From positions 62,001 through 126,000 of the forward strand of contig NZ_JBFHGL010000007.1 of assembly GCF_041583195.1 (NCBI RefSeq): a stretch of 64,000 nt of DNA, given 5' to 3'. Under the pieces are notes generated by a model. That model searched no databases, was not told the origin of the DNA, and saw only the letters and a list, made by a program, of their open reading frames with translations. This document shows positions 8,699 through 18,293 of this stretch, piece after piece. Made by a program: the position numbers and the translations under genes. The stretch is from Sulfurimonas sp. (GTDB lineage Bacteria > Campylobacterota > Campylobacteria > Campylobacterales > Sulfurimonadaceae). Each line of letters starts with the position of its first letter. The first letter of the stretch is position 1.

Positions 8699-9834
8699 GC
8701 GTTTAGAGCCTTATGCACAGCTAAAGCCTGTGCATGCTCTTTTACATCGTGAACTCTTATAACTTCGGCTCCGTTTCTAACTGACTCCATATGAATCTCT
8801 AAAGTACCAGGTAAACGCTCTGCTATTTCACAAGGGTATATCTTATCGATCATAGATTTTCTTGAAGCTCCAACTAGCAATGGCTTATCTAAACTCAAAA
8901 AGTGACCGAGGTTTTTAATCAAAGATATGTTGTGCTGTAATGTTTTTCCAAAACCTATCCCTACATCTAAAACTATATCTTTTACTCCAAAGCTCTGTGC
9001 TTTTTCTATTCTCTCTTGGAAAAAATTATACACTTCATCTAGAAGATCATCGTATACAGGATTTGCCTGCATAGTTTGAGGATTGCCTTGCATATGCATA
9101 ATTATAGCCTGAGCATCATAACCAGCAACAAGTCTACATACCTCATCATTTGCAAGGCCTGTAATATCATTGATTATTTTAAACCCAGAATCTAAAGCTC
9201 TTTTTACAACTTCAGGCTCATAAGTGTCCGCACTGAACTTTACACGTTCATAGAGTTTATGCTCATATATGAGTTTATAGATTCCTTCTATTCGAGATAG
9301 TTCCTCTTCTACACTTACTACCTTAGAATTCGGTGCAGAACTAACAGCACCTATATCTATACTTGAAGCACCGTCTTCTATCATCTTCTCAATTCTACTA
9401 AGTGCATCACTTTCACTAAAACGGCTGCTTTTAAAAAAGCTGTCATCATTTGCATTGATAACACCCATTATCTCTACATTTTTTGGCTTATTAATATTAA
9501 TAATATCCGATAATTTTTTTGCCAATTCTTTTAAACCAAACGGTTGAGCCAACTCTTTTTTTGCCAGTGTTTGCAGCTGTCTTGTTGTTGCTATTAGCAG
9601 ACAATCAACTGTTGGTGTTTTTGCTAGAACAGTACCACGAGGTACTGCTAGATCAGCCCCTGCACTTAGAGCATCTTGTTTTAATATATTTGCAGCACCG
9701 ACATGAAGATCTTTTATATATATGATATTCATTTGTGATTTTGCAGATAATATATTTACACCGCCTGAATCAACACCTATTTCGCTAAGTAGTTTTTTTA
9801 TATTCGTATTACTGTTTAGTTTCTCAAGATGCAT
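8695..9834 (-). CDS. folP: Dihydropteroate synthase
   Basis: FolP condenses 4-aminobenzoate with hydroxymethyl-dihydropterin diphosphate in folate synthesis and is the sulfonamide target. The 379-residue protein is about 100 residues longer than the E. coli enzyme; the extra N-terminal part is usual in Campylobacterota. The pterin-binding core begins near residue 118 with MGVINANDDSFF, a variant of the usual NxTPDSF loop, and contains IDIGAVSSAP, INDITGL, IIMHMQGNP and LDVGIGFGKT. It overlaps holB by 11 bases, and together with holB, hobA, lysC and rppH forms one run on the minus strand. Confidence 0.94.
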   Translation of the reverse strand: MHLEKLNSNTNIKKLLSEIGVDSGGVNILSAKSQMNIIYIKDLHVGAANILKQDALSAGADLAVPRGTVLAKTPTVDCLLIATTRQLQTLAKKELAQPFGLKELAKKLSDIININKPKNVEIMGVINANDDSFFKSSRFSESDALSRIEKMIEDGASSIDIGAVSSAPNSKVVSVEEELSRIEGIYKLIYEHKLYERVKFSADTYEPEVVKRALDSGFKIINDITGLANDEVCRLVAGYDAQAIIMHMQGNPQTMQANPVYDDLLDEVYNFFQERIEKAQSFGVKDIVLDVGIGFGKTLQHNISLIKNLGHFLSLDKPLLVGASRKSMIDKIYPCEIAERLPGTLEIHMESVRNGAEVIRVHDVKEHAQALAVHKALNA

Positions 9835-10432
9835 GAATAAATCCCATTAATAAAAGTGAAAGAACACTTTGTGGTCTTGAATTAAGCTCTAATAACCTAT
9901 AAGCCTTATCAAAATTATTTAGCTGCGATTCATTTAATATAAGCTTATCAATTACCGTAGCTCTGTGATATATTGCTTGTACAAGCTCTTTTGCTTCCAT
10001 TTTGGAGATTCTTGCATTTGTTTTTAGAAATGTAAATACTTCTCCGTAATCTAATTTGGATAAGTTCATATCAAAGTTTATACTCTCATGAGAGATCTCA
10101 CCACTTATTACAGGTAAACGTGAACGAACAGTAGGTAAGAGGTTTGATTTTGTAGGTGAGATAATTATAAATTCTATATTTCTAGGCGGTTCTTCTAAAA
10201 GTTTTAAAAGCGAGTTTTGAGCTTCAATTCCAAAACTCTTTGAACCTAGTATTAAATACTTAGTTTTTTCTTCGCTTATATAAGCTTCTCTTACAACTGC
10301 TTTTGCATGTTCAAGTTTAAAAGCATCTTCAACAAAGCCTATTACTCTATTTGGTTGAAGTTCTTGTTTAAACTTTTCAAATTCTTTATTAATATCCGTA
10401 GATATTAATATATGAGAGTTAACTTGTGACAT
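9824..10432 (-). CDS. holB: DNA polymerase III subunit delta' (short form)
   Basis: HolB is part of the clamp-loader that places the sliding clamp on DNA. The 202-residue product matches the AAA-type core of delta' proteins: YLILGSKSFGIEAQNSLLKLLEEPPRNIEFIIISPTKSNLLPTVRSR is represented here by the sensor region (EAQNSLLKLLEEPP, then LLPTVRSRLP with the SRC-like arginine). It lacks a P-loop, as expected for delta', and is much shorter than the 334-residue E. coli protein because the C-terminal collar domain is missing or reduced. Its position between hobA and folP matches H. pylori. It overlaps both neighbours, suggesting translational coupling. Confidence 0.85.
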   Translation of the reverse strand: MSQVNSHILISTDINKEFEKFKQELQPNRVIGFVEDAFKLEHAKAVVREAYISEEKTKYLILGSKSFGIEAQNSLLKLLEEPPRNIEFIIISPTKSNLLPTVRSRLPVISGEISHESINFDMNLSKLDYGEVFTFLKTNARISKMEAKELVQAIYHRATVIDKLILNESQLNNFDKAYRLLELNSRPQSVLSLLLMGFIHAS

Positions 10433-10976
10433 CTACCTCTCCAAACATTGCACCGTTTAAAGAGAGATCAAATAATCGATAAACTTGAAGTAGTTTAATA
10501 TCGAGGTGTGCGTCATAACTTTTTAGATTAAAACTGTTTGCATAATCTTCATCAAAAATCCAAAAGTAGCTATTGTCTTTTCTTTTAGCAATATCGGAAC
10601 GCTTATTATTTCCAGCTCCTATATACCAAAAGAAATACTCCCTTTTTAATGAGATGTTTACCATATCTTCTATGATATCTATCATATCTCCACCGCTAAT
10701 ATTGTTAAAGTGAGGATAAAGTGAATCTATACTTACAATTGGTACAGGCGGACGTTCAAGTCTATCCGGATTGATAGAGCTTAAAATATATTCTTGTAAC
10801 CACTTTCTTTTTTCATCAGTTATAAGAACTATTGTTTTCCCGTTTAAGATCTGCTCTAATGCTAAAGCAGTAGCAGGTGTCCACTCAAATCTAAGCTCTT
10901 CTAACCACGAAAAAGTTGCACCTTCTGCGCGGATAGTATCTAAACTCCATTGAGCAAAGTCTGCGATTTCTTCCAT
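10419..10976 (-). CDS. hobA: DnaA initiator-associating protein HobA
   Basis: HobA binds domain I of DnaA and promotes its assembly at the replication origin; it is the structural equivalent of DiaA in other bacteria and is known only from Campylobacterota. The 185-residue protein starts MEEIADFAQWSLDTIRAEGATFSWLEELR and contains the SIS-like Rossmann fold region with the strand TIVLITDEKR and the loop after VPIVSIDSLYP. Length and gene order (lysC, hobA, holB, folP) match H. pylori HP1229-HP1232. It overlaps holB by 14 bases. This gene is the strongest phylum marker in the window. Confidence 0.94.
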   Translation of the reverse strand: MEEIADFAQWSLDTIRAEGATFSWLEELRFEWTPATALALEQILNGKTIVLITDEKRKWLQEYILSSINPDRLERPPVPIVSIDSLYPHFNNISGGDMIDIIEDMVNISLKREYFFWYIGAGNNKRSDIAKRKDNSYFWIFDEDYANSFNLKSYDAHLDIKLLQVYRLFDLSLNGAMFGEVDVTS

Positions 10977-10980
10977 TTGA

Positions 10981-12192
10981 TTACTTATCTAACTCATATG
11001 CTTCGTGAAGACCACGAACAGCAAGTTCTGCATATTTTTCATCTATAACCATAGATATTTTAATCTCTGAAGTTGAGATCATGTTGATGTTTATATTGTT
11101 AGCAGCCATAGTTTGAAATGCTTTTGCAGCCACACCAGCGTGAGATTTCATACCAACACCTACAACTGAAACTTTACAGATATTTTCATTATAAACATCA
11201 TTTTCTAAGTCACCCTCTTTTAAAAACTCTGCTACTACCTCTTTTGCATCTAAAAGATCACCTTTTGGAACTGTAAAGTCAATGTTTGTTATCTCACCGT
11301 GTGCACGGTTTTGAATAATCATATCTACATTTACTTCAGCCTTAGCTAGTTTTGTAAATATATCTGAAGCGATACCTGGTCTGTCACTTACACCTATTAA
11401 AGATATACGAGCTTGATTTTTATCTAAAGCTATTCCACTTACTAATGGTTTTTCCATAATATTTTCTTCCTTAGTTATTAAAGTTCCCTCTTCATCTGAG
11501 AAGCTTGTTCTTGTTACAAGATTTACATTTAATTTTTTTGCTAGTTCAACTGAACGGTTTTGAAGAACTTTTGCACCAAGTGATGCAAGTTCCAACATCT
11601 CATCATAAGATATCTTTTCAAGCTTTTTAGCTTTTGGTTCAATTCTTGGATCAGTTGTAAAAATACCGCTTACATCGGTATAAATTTCACAAAGATCAGC
11701 TTCAAGTGCACCTGCTATTGCTACGGCTGAAAGATCACTTCCACCACGTCCCAGTGTAGTTACATCACCGTTTTCATTTACACCCTGAAAACCTGCAACA
11801 ACTACAATTTTTCCTTCTTTAAGACTTGTATTCATTACAGCAGGATCTATCTCTTCAATACGTGCTTTTGTATGTAGGTTATCTGTTAAAATCCCAGCTT
11901 TTCTACCAGTCATCGCACACGCTTTATAACCCATCTCTTGAAGTGCAATTGAAAGTAGTGATGCAGTTACACGCTCACCTGAACTTAAAAGCATATCCAT
12001 TTCCGGTTTACTAGGGTTTTGTGAGAAATGTTCTGCATAACCTACAAGTTTATTTGTCTCACCACTCATAGCTGAAACTACAACTACTACGTCATGACCC
12101 TCATCTTTAGTTTTTGCAACACGGTTGGCTACGTTTTGGATTCTGTCTAAGTCACCAACACTAGTTCCGCCAAATTTTTGTACTATTAACAT
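10981..12192 (-). CDS. lysC: Aspartokinase
   Basis: LysC phosphorylates aspartate, the first step toward lysine, threonine, methionine and diaminopimelate. The 403-residue protein has the kinase domain with KFGGTSVGD at residues 5-13, the serine-rich loop VSAMSGETNKLVG near 44-56 and GRGGSDLSAVA near 150-160. Two ACT domains follow (about 265-400), the site of feedback inhibition by lysine or threonine. Length fits the monofunctional class. It is followed four bases later by hobA and preceded directly by rppH. Confidence 0.97.
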   Translation of the reverse strand: MLIVQKFGGTSVGDLDRIQNVANRVAKTKDEGHDVVVVVSAMSGETNKLVGYAEHFSQNPSKPEMDMLLSSGERVTASLLSIALQEMGYKACAMTGRKAGILTDNLHTKARIEEIDPAVMNTSLKEGKIVVVAGFQGVNENGDVTTLGRGGSDLSAVAIAGALEADLCEIYTDVSGIFTTDPRIEPKAKKLEKISYDEMLELASLGAKVLQNRSVELAKKLNVNLVTRTSFSDEEGTLITKEENIMEKPLVSGIALDKNQARISLIGVSDRPGIASDIFTKLAKAEVNVDMIIQNRAHGEITNIDFTVPKGDLLDAKEVVAEFLKEGDLENDVYNENICKVSVVGVGMKSHAGVAAKAFQTMAANNININMISTSEIKISMVIDEKYAELAVRGLHEAYELDK

Positions 12193-12663
12193 CTACAAAT
12201 AGTCCTCATCTTTAAAATATTTAATAACTTTCTCATATACATCTTTTTTAAATGATGCACTAAGACCAAGTACATCATCAACACCTACGAATTTATAGTC
12301 GCTAAATTCAGGGTGCTTTGTATTTATATCGATACGAGCTTTTTTCTTTAGCTTGACTAAAAAATATCTTTGTTTCTGCCCTATCCATGGCTTCATGTTT
12401 TTGGCAATCTTTTCAGGGAAATCGTATCTTAACCACTCAGGATATTCAGCTATGATCTTCACCTCGTCAGTTCCGATCTCTTCTTCTAGTTCACGAAAAA
12501 GTGCTTCTTTTACCTCTTCACCTTCATCAATTCCACCTTGAGGGAACTGCCAAACATCAGACAAGTCATTTCTTTGAGCTATAAAAATCTCTTTTTTGTC
12601 AGGATAGTTATTAGATACAACTATCATAGCTACATTGGGACGATATAAATCTTTTTTACTCAT
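12193..12663 (-). CDS. rppH: RNA pyrophosphohydrolase
   Basis: RppH removes pyrophosphate from the 5' triphosphate end of mRNA and so opens it to decay; the same family hydrolyses diadenosine polyphosphates. The 156-residue protein has an intact Nudix box from G43 to G64 (GGIDEGEEV then RELEEEIG) and the flanking VWQFPQGG typical of RppH. The stop lies directly before the lysC start, which suggests co-transcription with lysC-hobA-holB-folP. The gap upstream is only 70 bases. Confidence 0.93.
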   Translation of the reverse strand: MSKKDLYRPNVAMIVVSNNYPDKKEIFIAQRNDLSDVWQFPQGGIDEGEEVKEALFRELEEEIGTDEVKIIAEYPEWLRYDFPEKIAKNMKPWIGQKQRYFLVKLKKKARIDINTKHPEFSDYKFVGVDDVLGLSASFKKDVYEKVIKYFKDEDYL

Positions 12664-12733
12664 ATATATGCGCTTTATTTTTTAGGGGATTATACAAAAA
12701 AAGCAATTAAAACTATATTATAAAATTTATATA

Positions 12734-14917
12734 CTATATTTGGTCATATAATAAACCAAGTTCTGCCGGACTTTTTGGCTCAGAATAATAGTAACCTTGA
12801 GAAAAATCTATACCAAGTTCTTTAACTTTGTCTGCTATATCTTTTGTACTTACAAATTCCGCTATCGTTTTCATTTTTGCACCTTTTGCAAAATTAAGAA
12901 TTGATTTTACGACATTCAAAACATTTTCATCTGTATTTAGTTTTTCTATCAAAGAACCATCAAGCTTTATATAGTCTATATTTAATAAAAGTACATTTGT
13001 AAAGTTCGAATATCCGGAGCCAAAGTCATCAATAGATATATTACATCCATATTCTTTTACCATTAAAATAAACTCTTCTACAACTTTATAGTCTTTAATC
13101 TCTTCAGACTCTAATATTTCAAAAGTTACACCGCTTCCGCCGTATTTGTCAAGTCTGTTTTTTATATACTTTATCATATCTTTAGATACCAGGTTTTCAT
13201 AGGTTACATTTATAGTAACATTTATATTATTTTTAGAATAAATGTTAAACACTTTTTGCATCATCTGACGGGAGAATGCTTCAAAAGATTTATCTTCACG
13301 AGATGATTCTAAAAAATAGTACGGAGATATAACCTCATCATCACTTATAATTCTAGCCAGCGCTTCATACTTTATGATTCCACCAGTTTCACTATCTACT
13401 ATTGGTTGAAAATAAGGCTCTATAGAACCGTCTATTAAAGCTTTTTTATAAACCTTCATTCTATTTATAGAATCTACCTCTTTAGATACGGCATCAAGAG
13501 TATCTATATATTCTAAAAAGCTTACTTTTCTAAGAAGTGCTTCTTGTAAAACTACATCTGCATTATGTAAAATATTTTTTATACCATACGCAATGCCTGC
13601 AGTAAAAGTAACTATAGGCGCATCGCTCTCATCAAATGAAGATGATATAATCATCGTATCTTCTAAAACAGAATATCTAATTAAAGAAAGATACTTATCA
13701 AAAAGCTTCTCATTTGTAACTACTATTGCGAATTCTTGAAGATTCAGACTATAAAGAGTGGCATCACGATCAAGCAAAATACTTTGAAGTTCGTCCACTT
13801 TTGATGCTACTATCTCACTTACTCCGTTAATTCCATATACGGTTTTTAATAAATTTATATGATTTAATCTAAGAAGTATGATCATAGAACGTTTTTCAAT
13901 TTTTATAAGATCGTTGATCAACACCTCACGGTTTGGAAGTATAGATATCGAATTATCAGACTTGTTTTTCTTTTTGTTGTCTAAATTCTCTACATCAAAA
14001 ACAACTTGATTTTTTCCATTTTTCTTAGCTTTTTCAAGGTTGTATTCTGCTATATCTACTACCTCTGAAGAGCTAACATTTTGAAGCACTGTATCTATGC
14101 TTACAGCACCACCAGATATAGTTAAAACATCAGACACGTCACTAGAATCGTGTTCTATGTTTAATATTTTTATAGACTCATAAACGCTATCTACAAGTGC
14201 CCTTAGATAACCTGCATTTTGATTTGTCACTATTATTGCAAACTCTTCACCCCTAAACCTAAAAACAGGGTTTGTCTTAACGTACTTGTTGTTTTTTAAA
14301 GCATAAGCAACTCTTTTTATAGCTTTATCACCTGCCATAACACCATATGTAGTGTTATATAGTTCTAAGCAGTCAATATCAAATAAAACTATAGAAAAAA
14401 TCTGTTTTGATTTTATCGCACGAAACAACTCTTTTTTGATATATACGTCAAAATAATTTCTGTTATAAAATCCTGTTAGCTGATCTGTAATAGACAACTC
14501 TTGAAGCTTCTTCTGCGGTGTAGTGTCATTTAAAATACACATATAAGCAACTTTTCTTCTTTGCTCATCATAAAGAGGGCTAATAACTATTTTTGCCCAA
14601 AAAACTTCGCTATTTTTCTTTTTACTTTTTATTTCCCCATTAAAAGTAAAACCGCTTTTTAGTGTAGTTTTTATTTCATTAATAAGCTCATCATTATCAT
14701 ATTTACTTATTAAAAAACTATATTTTTGATTTCTTATCTCTTTATCTTTATAGTCTAAAAAATCCAAAAAAGCTTTTGAAATATCAATTATATTTCCCTT
14801 TGCGTCTAATATACAAGTAAACACATTCTTATCAATAAGAGAATTTTTTTGGTCCTGCATAGCAAGACTTTTATGTAAACTACTTACAGACATCAATCCC
14901 CTTAACTTTTTATTCAT
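12734..14917 (-). CDS. PAS-GGDEF-GGDEF(degenerate)-EAL protein
   Basis: The 727-residue protein lacks obvious membrane helices. A PAS domain spans about 25-135. A GGDEF domain (about 140-310) carries RGEEF instead of GGDEF and no RxxD inhibitory site upstream. A second stretch (about 325-470) looks like a decayed GGDEF domain with no signature. The EAL domain (about 480-725) keeps the residues needed for cyclic di-GMP hydrolysis: YEALARI, the asparagine in TINVTYENL, FEILESEE, IDDFGSGYSNF, YIKLDG, AEFV and FSQGYYY. I infer net phosphodiesterase activity with a regulatory GGDEF module. It is divergent from hemW with only 24 bases between. Confidence 0.88.
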   Translation of the reverse strand: MNKKLRGLMSVSSLHKSLAMQDQKNSLIDKNVFTCILDAKGNIIDISKAFLDFLDYKDKEIRNQKYSFLISKYDNDELINEIKTTLKSGFTFNGEIKSKKKNSEVFWAKIVISPLYDEQRRKVAYMCILNDTTPQKKLQELSITDQLTGFYNRNYFDVYIKKELFRAIKSKQIFSIVLFDIDCLELYNTTYGVMAGDKAIKRVAYALKNNKYVKTNPVFRFRGEEFAIIVTNQNAGYLRALVDSVYESIKILNIEHDSSDVSDVLTISGGAVSIDTVLQNVSSSEVVDIAEYNLEKAKKNGKNQVVFDVENLDNKKKNKSDNSISILPNREVLINDLIKIEKRSMIILLRLNHINLLKTVYGINGVSEIVASKVDELQSILLDRDATLYSLNLQEFAIVVTNEKLFDKYLSLIRYSVLEDTMIISSSFDESDAPIVTFTAGIAYGIKNILHNADVVLQEALLRKVSFLEYIDTLDAVSKEVDSINRMKVYKKALIDGSIEPYFQPIVDSETGGIIKYEALARIISDDEVISPYYFLESSREDKSFEAFSRQMMQKVFNIYSKNNINVTINVTYENLVSKDMIKYIKNRLDKYGGSGVTFEILESEEIKDYKVVEEFILMVKEYGCNISIDDFGSGYSNFTNVLLLNIDYIKLDGSLIEKLNTDENVLNVVKSILNFAKGAKMKTIAEFVSTKDIADKVKELGIDFSQGYYYSEPKSPAELGLLYDQI

Positions 14918-14941
14918 ATTTTATCATAAAAACAAGATATA

Positions 14942-16003
14942 ATGCTATCTATGCTCTATATACATATCCCGTTTTGCGATTCAAAATGCTCTTACTGCGC
15001 CTTTAATTCCTATGTTGACAAGTACTATTTAAAAAAGGAATATATGGATGCACTTTTGGTACAACTTGAATATGAATTTAAAAGATTTAATACCAAAAAG
15101 AACTCTATAAAAACACTTTTTATAGGTGGCGGTACACCTTCAACTATAAGTCCTAAACTTTATACACCACTATTTGAAAAAATAAAACCATATCTTGCTA
15201 AAGATGCTGAAATAACAAGTGAAGCCAATCCAAATTCAGCAACATATGAGTGGCTTGAGGGAATGATGTTTCTTGGTGTTAATAGACTTAGTTTTGGAGT
15301 TCAGAGTTTTAGTGATGAAAAACTAAAACTTCTAAACCGTGCACATAATTCAAAGCAAGCCAAAGAAGCTATCATAATGGCAAAAGAGATAGGCTTTGAG
15401 CATATCTCACTTGATCTAATCTATGCAACCGATGGTGATTCAAAAGAGCTTTTACAAAACGATATAGATGAAGCTTTTAAGCTACCAATTGATCATCTTA
15501 GTGCTTATGCACTGACTATTGAAGAAGGTACTGCTTTTGAGACTAAACCGCAAATGTCAAAAGAGGATCTTGAACTGACATCTTGGCTGTTTAATGAGAT
15601 TAAAAAATACGGCTTTGATCAATACGAGATCAGTAATTTCGGAACTTATAAAAGCAAACATAATTTGGGTTATTGGGAATACAAAGATTATATAGGTCTT
15701 GGTTGTGGAGCTGTGGGAAAAAAAGACAACAAAAGATTTTATCCTTCAAGCGATATAGAATCATACATAAAAAATCCGCTAGATATCCAAACAGAAACTT
15801 TGAGTGAAGATGATATAAAAATAGAGAAAATATTTTTAGGTTTAAGATCGATTGTGGGTGTAAATAAAAATATTTTAGATGAACATGAACTCTCACGTGC
15901 AAAAATACTAGTAGATGAAAAAAAACTTATACTTAAAAATGACATATTTTATAACCATGACTATCTTTTGAGTGATGAGATCGCGCTTTTTCTAACTTCA
16001 TAG
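14942..16003 (+). CDS. hemW: HemW-like radical SAM protein
   Basis: The family resembles oxygen-independent coproporphyrinogen III oxidase (HemN), but HemW members act as haem chaperones rather than oxidases. The 353-residue protein has the radical SAM iron-sulfur motif C12-x3-C16-x2-C19 in IHIPFCDSKCSYCAF, then TLFIGGGTPST and LSFGVQSF, and the HemW C-terminal region. The short length and the single extra residue pattern favour HemW over HemN. An in-frame ATG at 14951 (MLYIHIPF) could be the real start, as many relatives begin there; the choice does not affect the domain. Confidence 0.88.
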   Translation: MLSMLYIHIPFCDSKCSYCAFNSYVDKYYLKKEYMDALLVQLEYEFKRFNTKKNSIKTLFIGGGTPSTISPKLYTPLFEKIKPYLAKDAEITSEANPNSATYEWLEGMMFLGVNRLSFGVQSFSDEKLKLLNRAHNSKQAKEAIIMAKEIGFEHISLDLIYATDGDSKELLQNDIDEAFKLPIDHLSAYALTIEEGTAFETKPQMSKEDLELTSWLFNEIKKYGFDQYEISNFGTYKSKHNLGYWEYKDYIGLGCGAVGKKDNKRFYPSSDIESYIKNPLDIQTETLSEDDIKIEKIFLGLRSIVGVNKNILDEHELSRAKILVDEKKLILKNDIFYNHDYLLSDEIALFLTS

Positions 16004-16070
16004 ATAAATTTAATCATTCTTTAGATAAAATCTCAAATTATTAATTTTAAATTTTTTTTGAAGGTTTTAT

Positions 16071-16472
16071 ATGTTTGGAATGGGTTTTACAGAGATACTC
16101 ATAATAGCTGTTATAGCAATACTCTTTTTAGGTCCAGATAAACTTCCATCAGCTATGGTAGAAGTTGCAAAGTTTTTTAGAAATGCAAAAAGAACTATAG
16201 GCAGTGTTAAAGATTCATTAGAAGAAGAGATGAATGTAAAAGATCTAAAAGAGGAAGCACTTTCATACAAGAAAGAACTAATGGATGCATCACACCAGTT
16301 AGAAAAAGCTACGGACACATCTCAAATAGGTGCAAAATTTGCAGATCTTGGAAATGACATACTAGATGACGAGCCAAAAGAAAAAAAGAAAAAGAAAGAA
16401 AGCGTAAAAGCTGAAAAAGTTACCTTTGAGAAAAAAAAGAAAAAGACAATAGAAGAAGATAGCGATGTTTGA
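16071..16472 (+). CDS. tatB: Sec-independent translocase subunit TatB
   Basis: TatB and TatC form the receptor for folded twin-arginine substrates in the inner membrane. The 133-residue protein has one N-terminal membrane helix (about 5-21, FGMGFTEILIIAVIAILFLG followed by the conserved P-D-KLP hinge), an amphipathic helix, and a charged lysine- and glutamate-rich tail. The Glu at the start of the helix and the length separate it from TatA. GAAGG lies before ATG. It overlaps tatC by eight bases. tatA is not in this window. Confidence 0.94.
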   Translation: MFGMGFTEILIIAVIAILFLGPDKLPSAMVEVAKFFRNAKRTIGSVKDSLEEEMNVKDLKEEALSYKKELMDASHQLEKATDTSQIGAKFADLGNDILDDEPKEKKKKKESVKAEKVTFEKKKKKTIEEDSDV

Positions 16473-17274
16473 AGATTTAAAACCACACTTAGTAGAGCTT
16501 AGAAAAAGACTTGGAATATCTGTAGGTAGCTTAATAGTTATGTTTTTCGTGATGTTTTACTTTCACGAACCAATATTAGAATGGATGATTGAACCTCTAA
16601 ACCAAGCCCTTATAGAGGTTGGTAAGAAATCTGTACATGCTGCTGATGGTATGGTTACAACGACTCAGGTTGGTGGGGCATTCTTCGTAGCACTAAAAGT
16701 AGCATTTTTTGCAGGGATCTTAGGTGCACTGCCTATCATACTTGCTCAAATCTGGATGTTCATAGCACCAGGGCTTTATGCAAACGAGAAAAAAATGTTG
16801 ATCCCGTTTATTTTAGGTGGGTCTATTATGTTCGGTGTTGGTGTATTGTTTGCCTACTATATAGTTACACCTTTTGGTTTTGACTTTTTGATCACATTTG
16901 GTTCATTTAAATTTACCCCGCTTATCAACATAGAAGACTATATTGGCTTTTTTACAAAGATCATGTTTGGTTTTGGTATAGCGTTTGAGCTTCCAATCTT
17001 TGCATACTTTTTAGCACTTCTTGGTATGGTAAATGACCGTCAGATGTCGGAATTTTTCAAATACGCAATTATCATTATTTTTATAGTTGCAGCACTTTTA
17101 ACGCCTCCTGATGTTTTAACCCAGCTTCTAATGGCAGGACCGTTAATTGTTCTTTACGGTTTTTCCATCTTAATAGTTAAACTTGTAAACCCTGCTCCAA
17201 AAGAGGAAGAAGAGGATGATGATGAAGAGGTTGAATCATTAAGTGAAATACTTGGTTTAGAGGATAAAAAATAG
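16465..17274 (+). CDS. tatC: Sec-independent translocase subunit TatC
   Basis: TatC is the multi-spanning core of the twin-arginine receptor. The 269-residue protein starts MFEDLKPHLVELRKRL, the cytoplasmic signature with the conserved glutamate, and has six membrane helices. The conserved FxxPG-like loop is seen as WMFIAPGLYANEKK. A long acidic tail (KEEEEDDDEEVE) closes the protein. Its stop codon overlaps the proposed unusual start of queA, so tatB-tatC-queA look like one operon. Confidence 0.97.
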   Translation: MFEDLKPHLVELRKRLGISVGSLIVMFFVMFYFHEPILEWMIEPLNQALIEVGKKSVHAADGMVTTTQVGGAFFVALKVAFFAGILGALPIILAQIWMFIAPGLYANEKKMLIPFILGGSIMFGVGVLFAYYIVTPFGFDFLITFGSFKFTPLINIEDYIGFFTKIMFGFGIAFELPIFAYFLALLGMVNDRQMSEFFKYAIIIIFIVAALLTPPDVLTQLLMAGPLIVLYGFSILIVKLVNPAPKEEEEDDDEEVESLSEILGLEDKK

Positions 17275-18293
17275 ACCCGCTTCTAACTTCCAGCTATGAC
17301 TTTCATCTTCCGGATGAGCTCATAGCAACCCACCCTGCAAGCCCAAGGGATCATGCTAAACTTTTAGTGTATGATAGAAAAACCGACAAAATAACTCATG
17401 CACATTTTTATGATCTTGAAAAGTATATACCGAAAAACTGCGCTTTAATATTTAACGACACAAAAGTAATAAAAGCAAGACTATATGGCCATAAACCGAG
17501 TGGAGGCAAAATAGAGCTTCTTATAAACCGTCCGCTTGATGCATACAGTGTAAATGTATATATTCGCGGAAAAGTCAAGCCAGATACTGAGATATTATTT
17601 GATGATGCTTTAATTGCGAAGGTTGTAAAACTTGAAGATGATGGAAGCCGTATAGTAGAGTTTTATCAAAATTCTGAAAAACTGCGTTTTGAAGACTTGC
17701 TTCCAATCATTGACACAATAGGTCATGTTCCACTTCCACCATATATAAACCGCGAAGATGATAAGAGTGATGAAGATGAATACCAAAGTGTTTTTGCTTC
17801 AAACGAAGGTGCTGTAGCAGCTCCAACAGCATCTCTTCACTTCACTCCCCAGCAGCATAAACGTGTATGTGAAAATCATAAACATGCTTATGTAACTCTT
17901 CATGTAGGAAGCGGAACTTTTAAGCCTGTAGATGCAGAAATAATAACTGATCATCCAATGCACTCAGAATACTATGATATCTCAGATGAGGCCAAAGAGA
18001 TACTAGACTCTGATATAGAAGTTTTGAGTGTTGGTACTACTTCAACAAGGACTATCGAGTACTATGCTAAACACGGAAAAGTTCAACGCGGGGAAGCAAA
18101 CCTGTTTTTACATCCAAACAATAAACCAAGCCGTGTAAATCATTTGCTGACGAATTTTCACTTACCAAAATCAACACTTTTAATGCTTGTAGCCTCTTTT
18201 GTAGGTGTTGAAAAAACATTAGAACTTTATGAAGAAGCTATTAAAAACAAGTATCGCTTTTACTCTTACGGCGATGCTATGTTAATACTCTAA
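17271..18293 (+). CDS. queA: S-adenosylmethionine:tRNA ribosyltransferase-isomerase, probable ATA start
   Basis: QueA transfers ribose from SAM to preQ1 in tRNA, making epoxyqueuosine. No ATG, GTG or TTG precedes the conserved N-terminal block YDFHLPDELIATHPASPRDHAKLLV; the first such codon is GTG at 17367, which would delete it. In the same frame the codon ATA at 17271 overlaps the tatC stop, and AGAGGA at 17259-17264 lies six bases before it. An in-frame stop at 17265-17267 excludes any earlier start. From 17271 the product is 340 residues, close to the family norm (about 340-356). Later motifs include NDTKVIKARL and TNFHLPKSTLLMLV. The gene end overlaps dprA by 17 bases. Confidence 0.85.
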   Translation: MDPLLTSSYDFHLPDELIATHPASPRDHAKLLVYDRKTDKITHAHFYDLEKYIPKNCALIFNDTKVIKARLYGHKPSGGKIELLINRPLDAYSVNVYIRGKVKPDTEILFDDALIAKVVKLEDDGSRIVEFYQNSEKLRFEDLLPIIDTIGHVPLPPYINREDDKSDEDEYQSVFASNEGAVAAPTASLHFTPQQHKRVCENHKHAYVTLHVGSGTFKPVDAEIITDHPMHSEYYDISDEAKEILDSDIEVLSVGTTSTRTIEYYAKHGKVQRGEANLFLHPNNKPSRVNHLLTNFHLPKSTLLMLVASFVGVEKTLELYEEAIKNKYRFYSYGDAMLIL

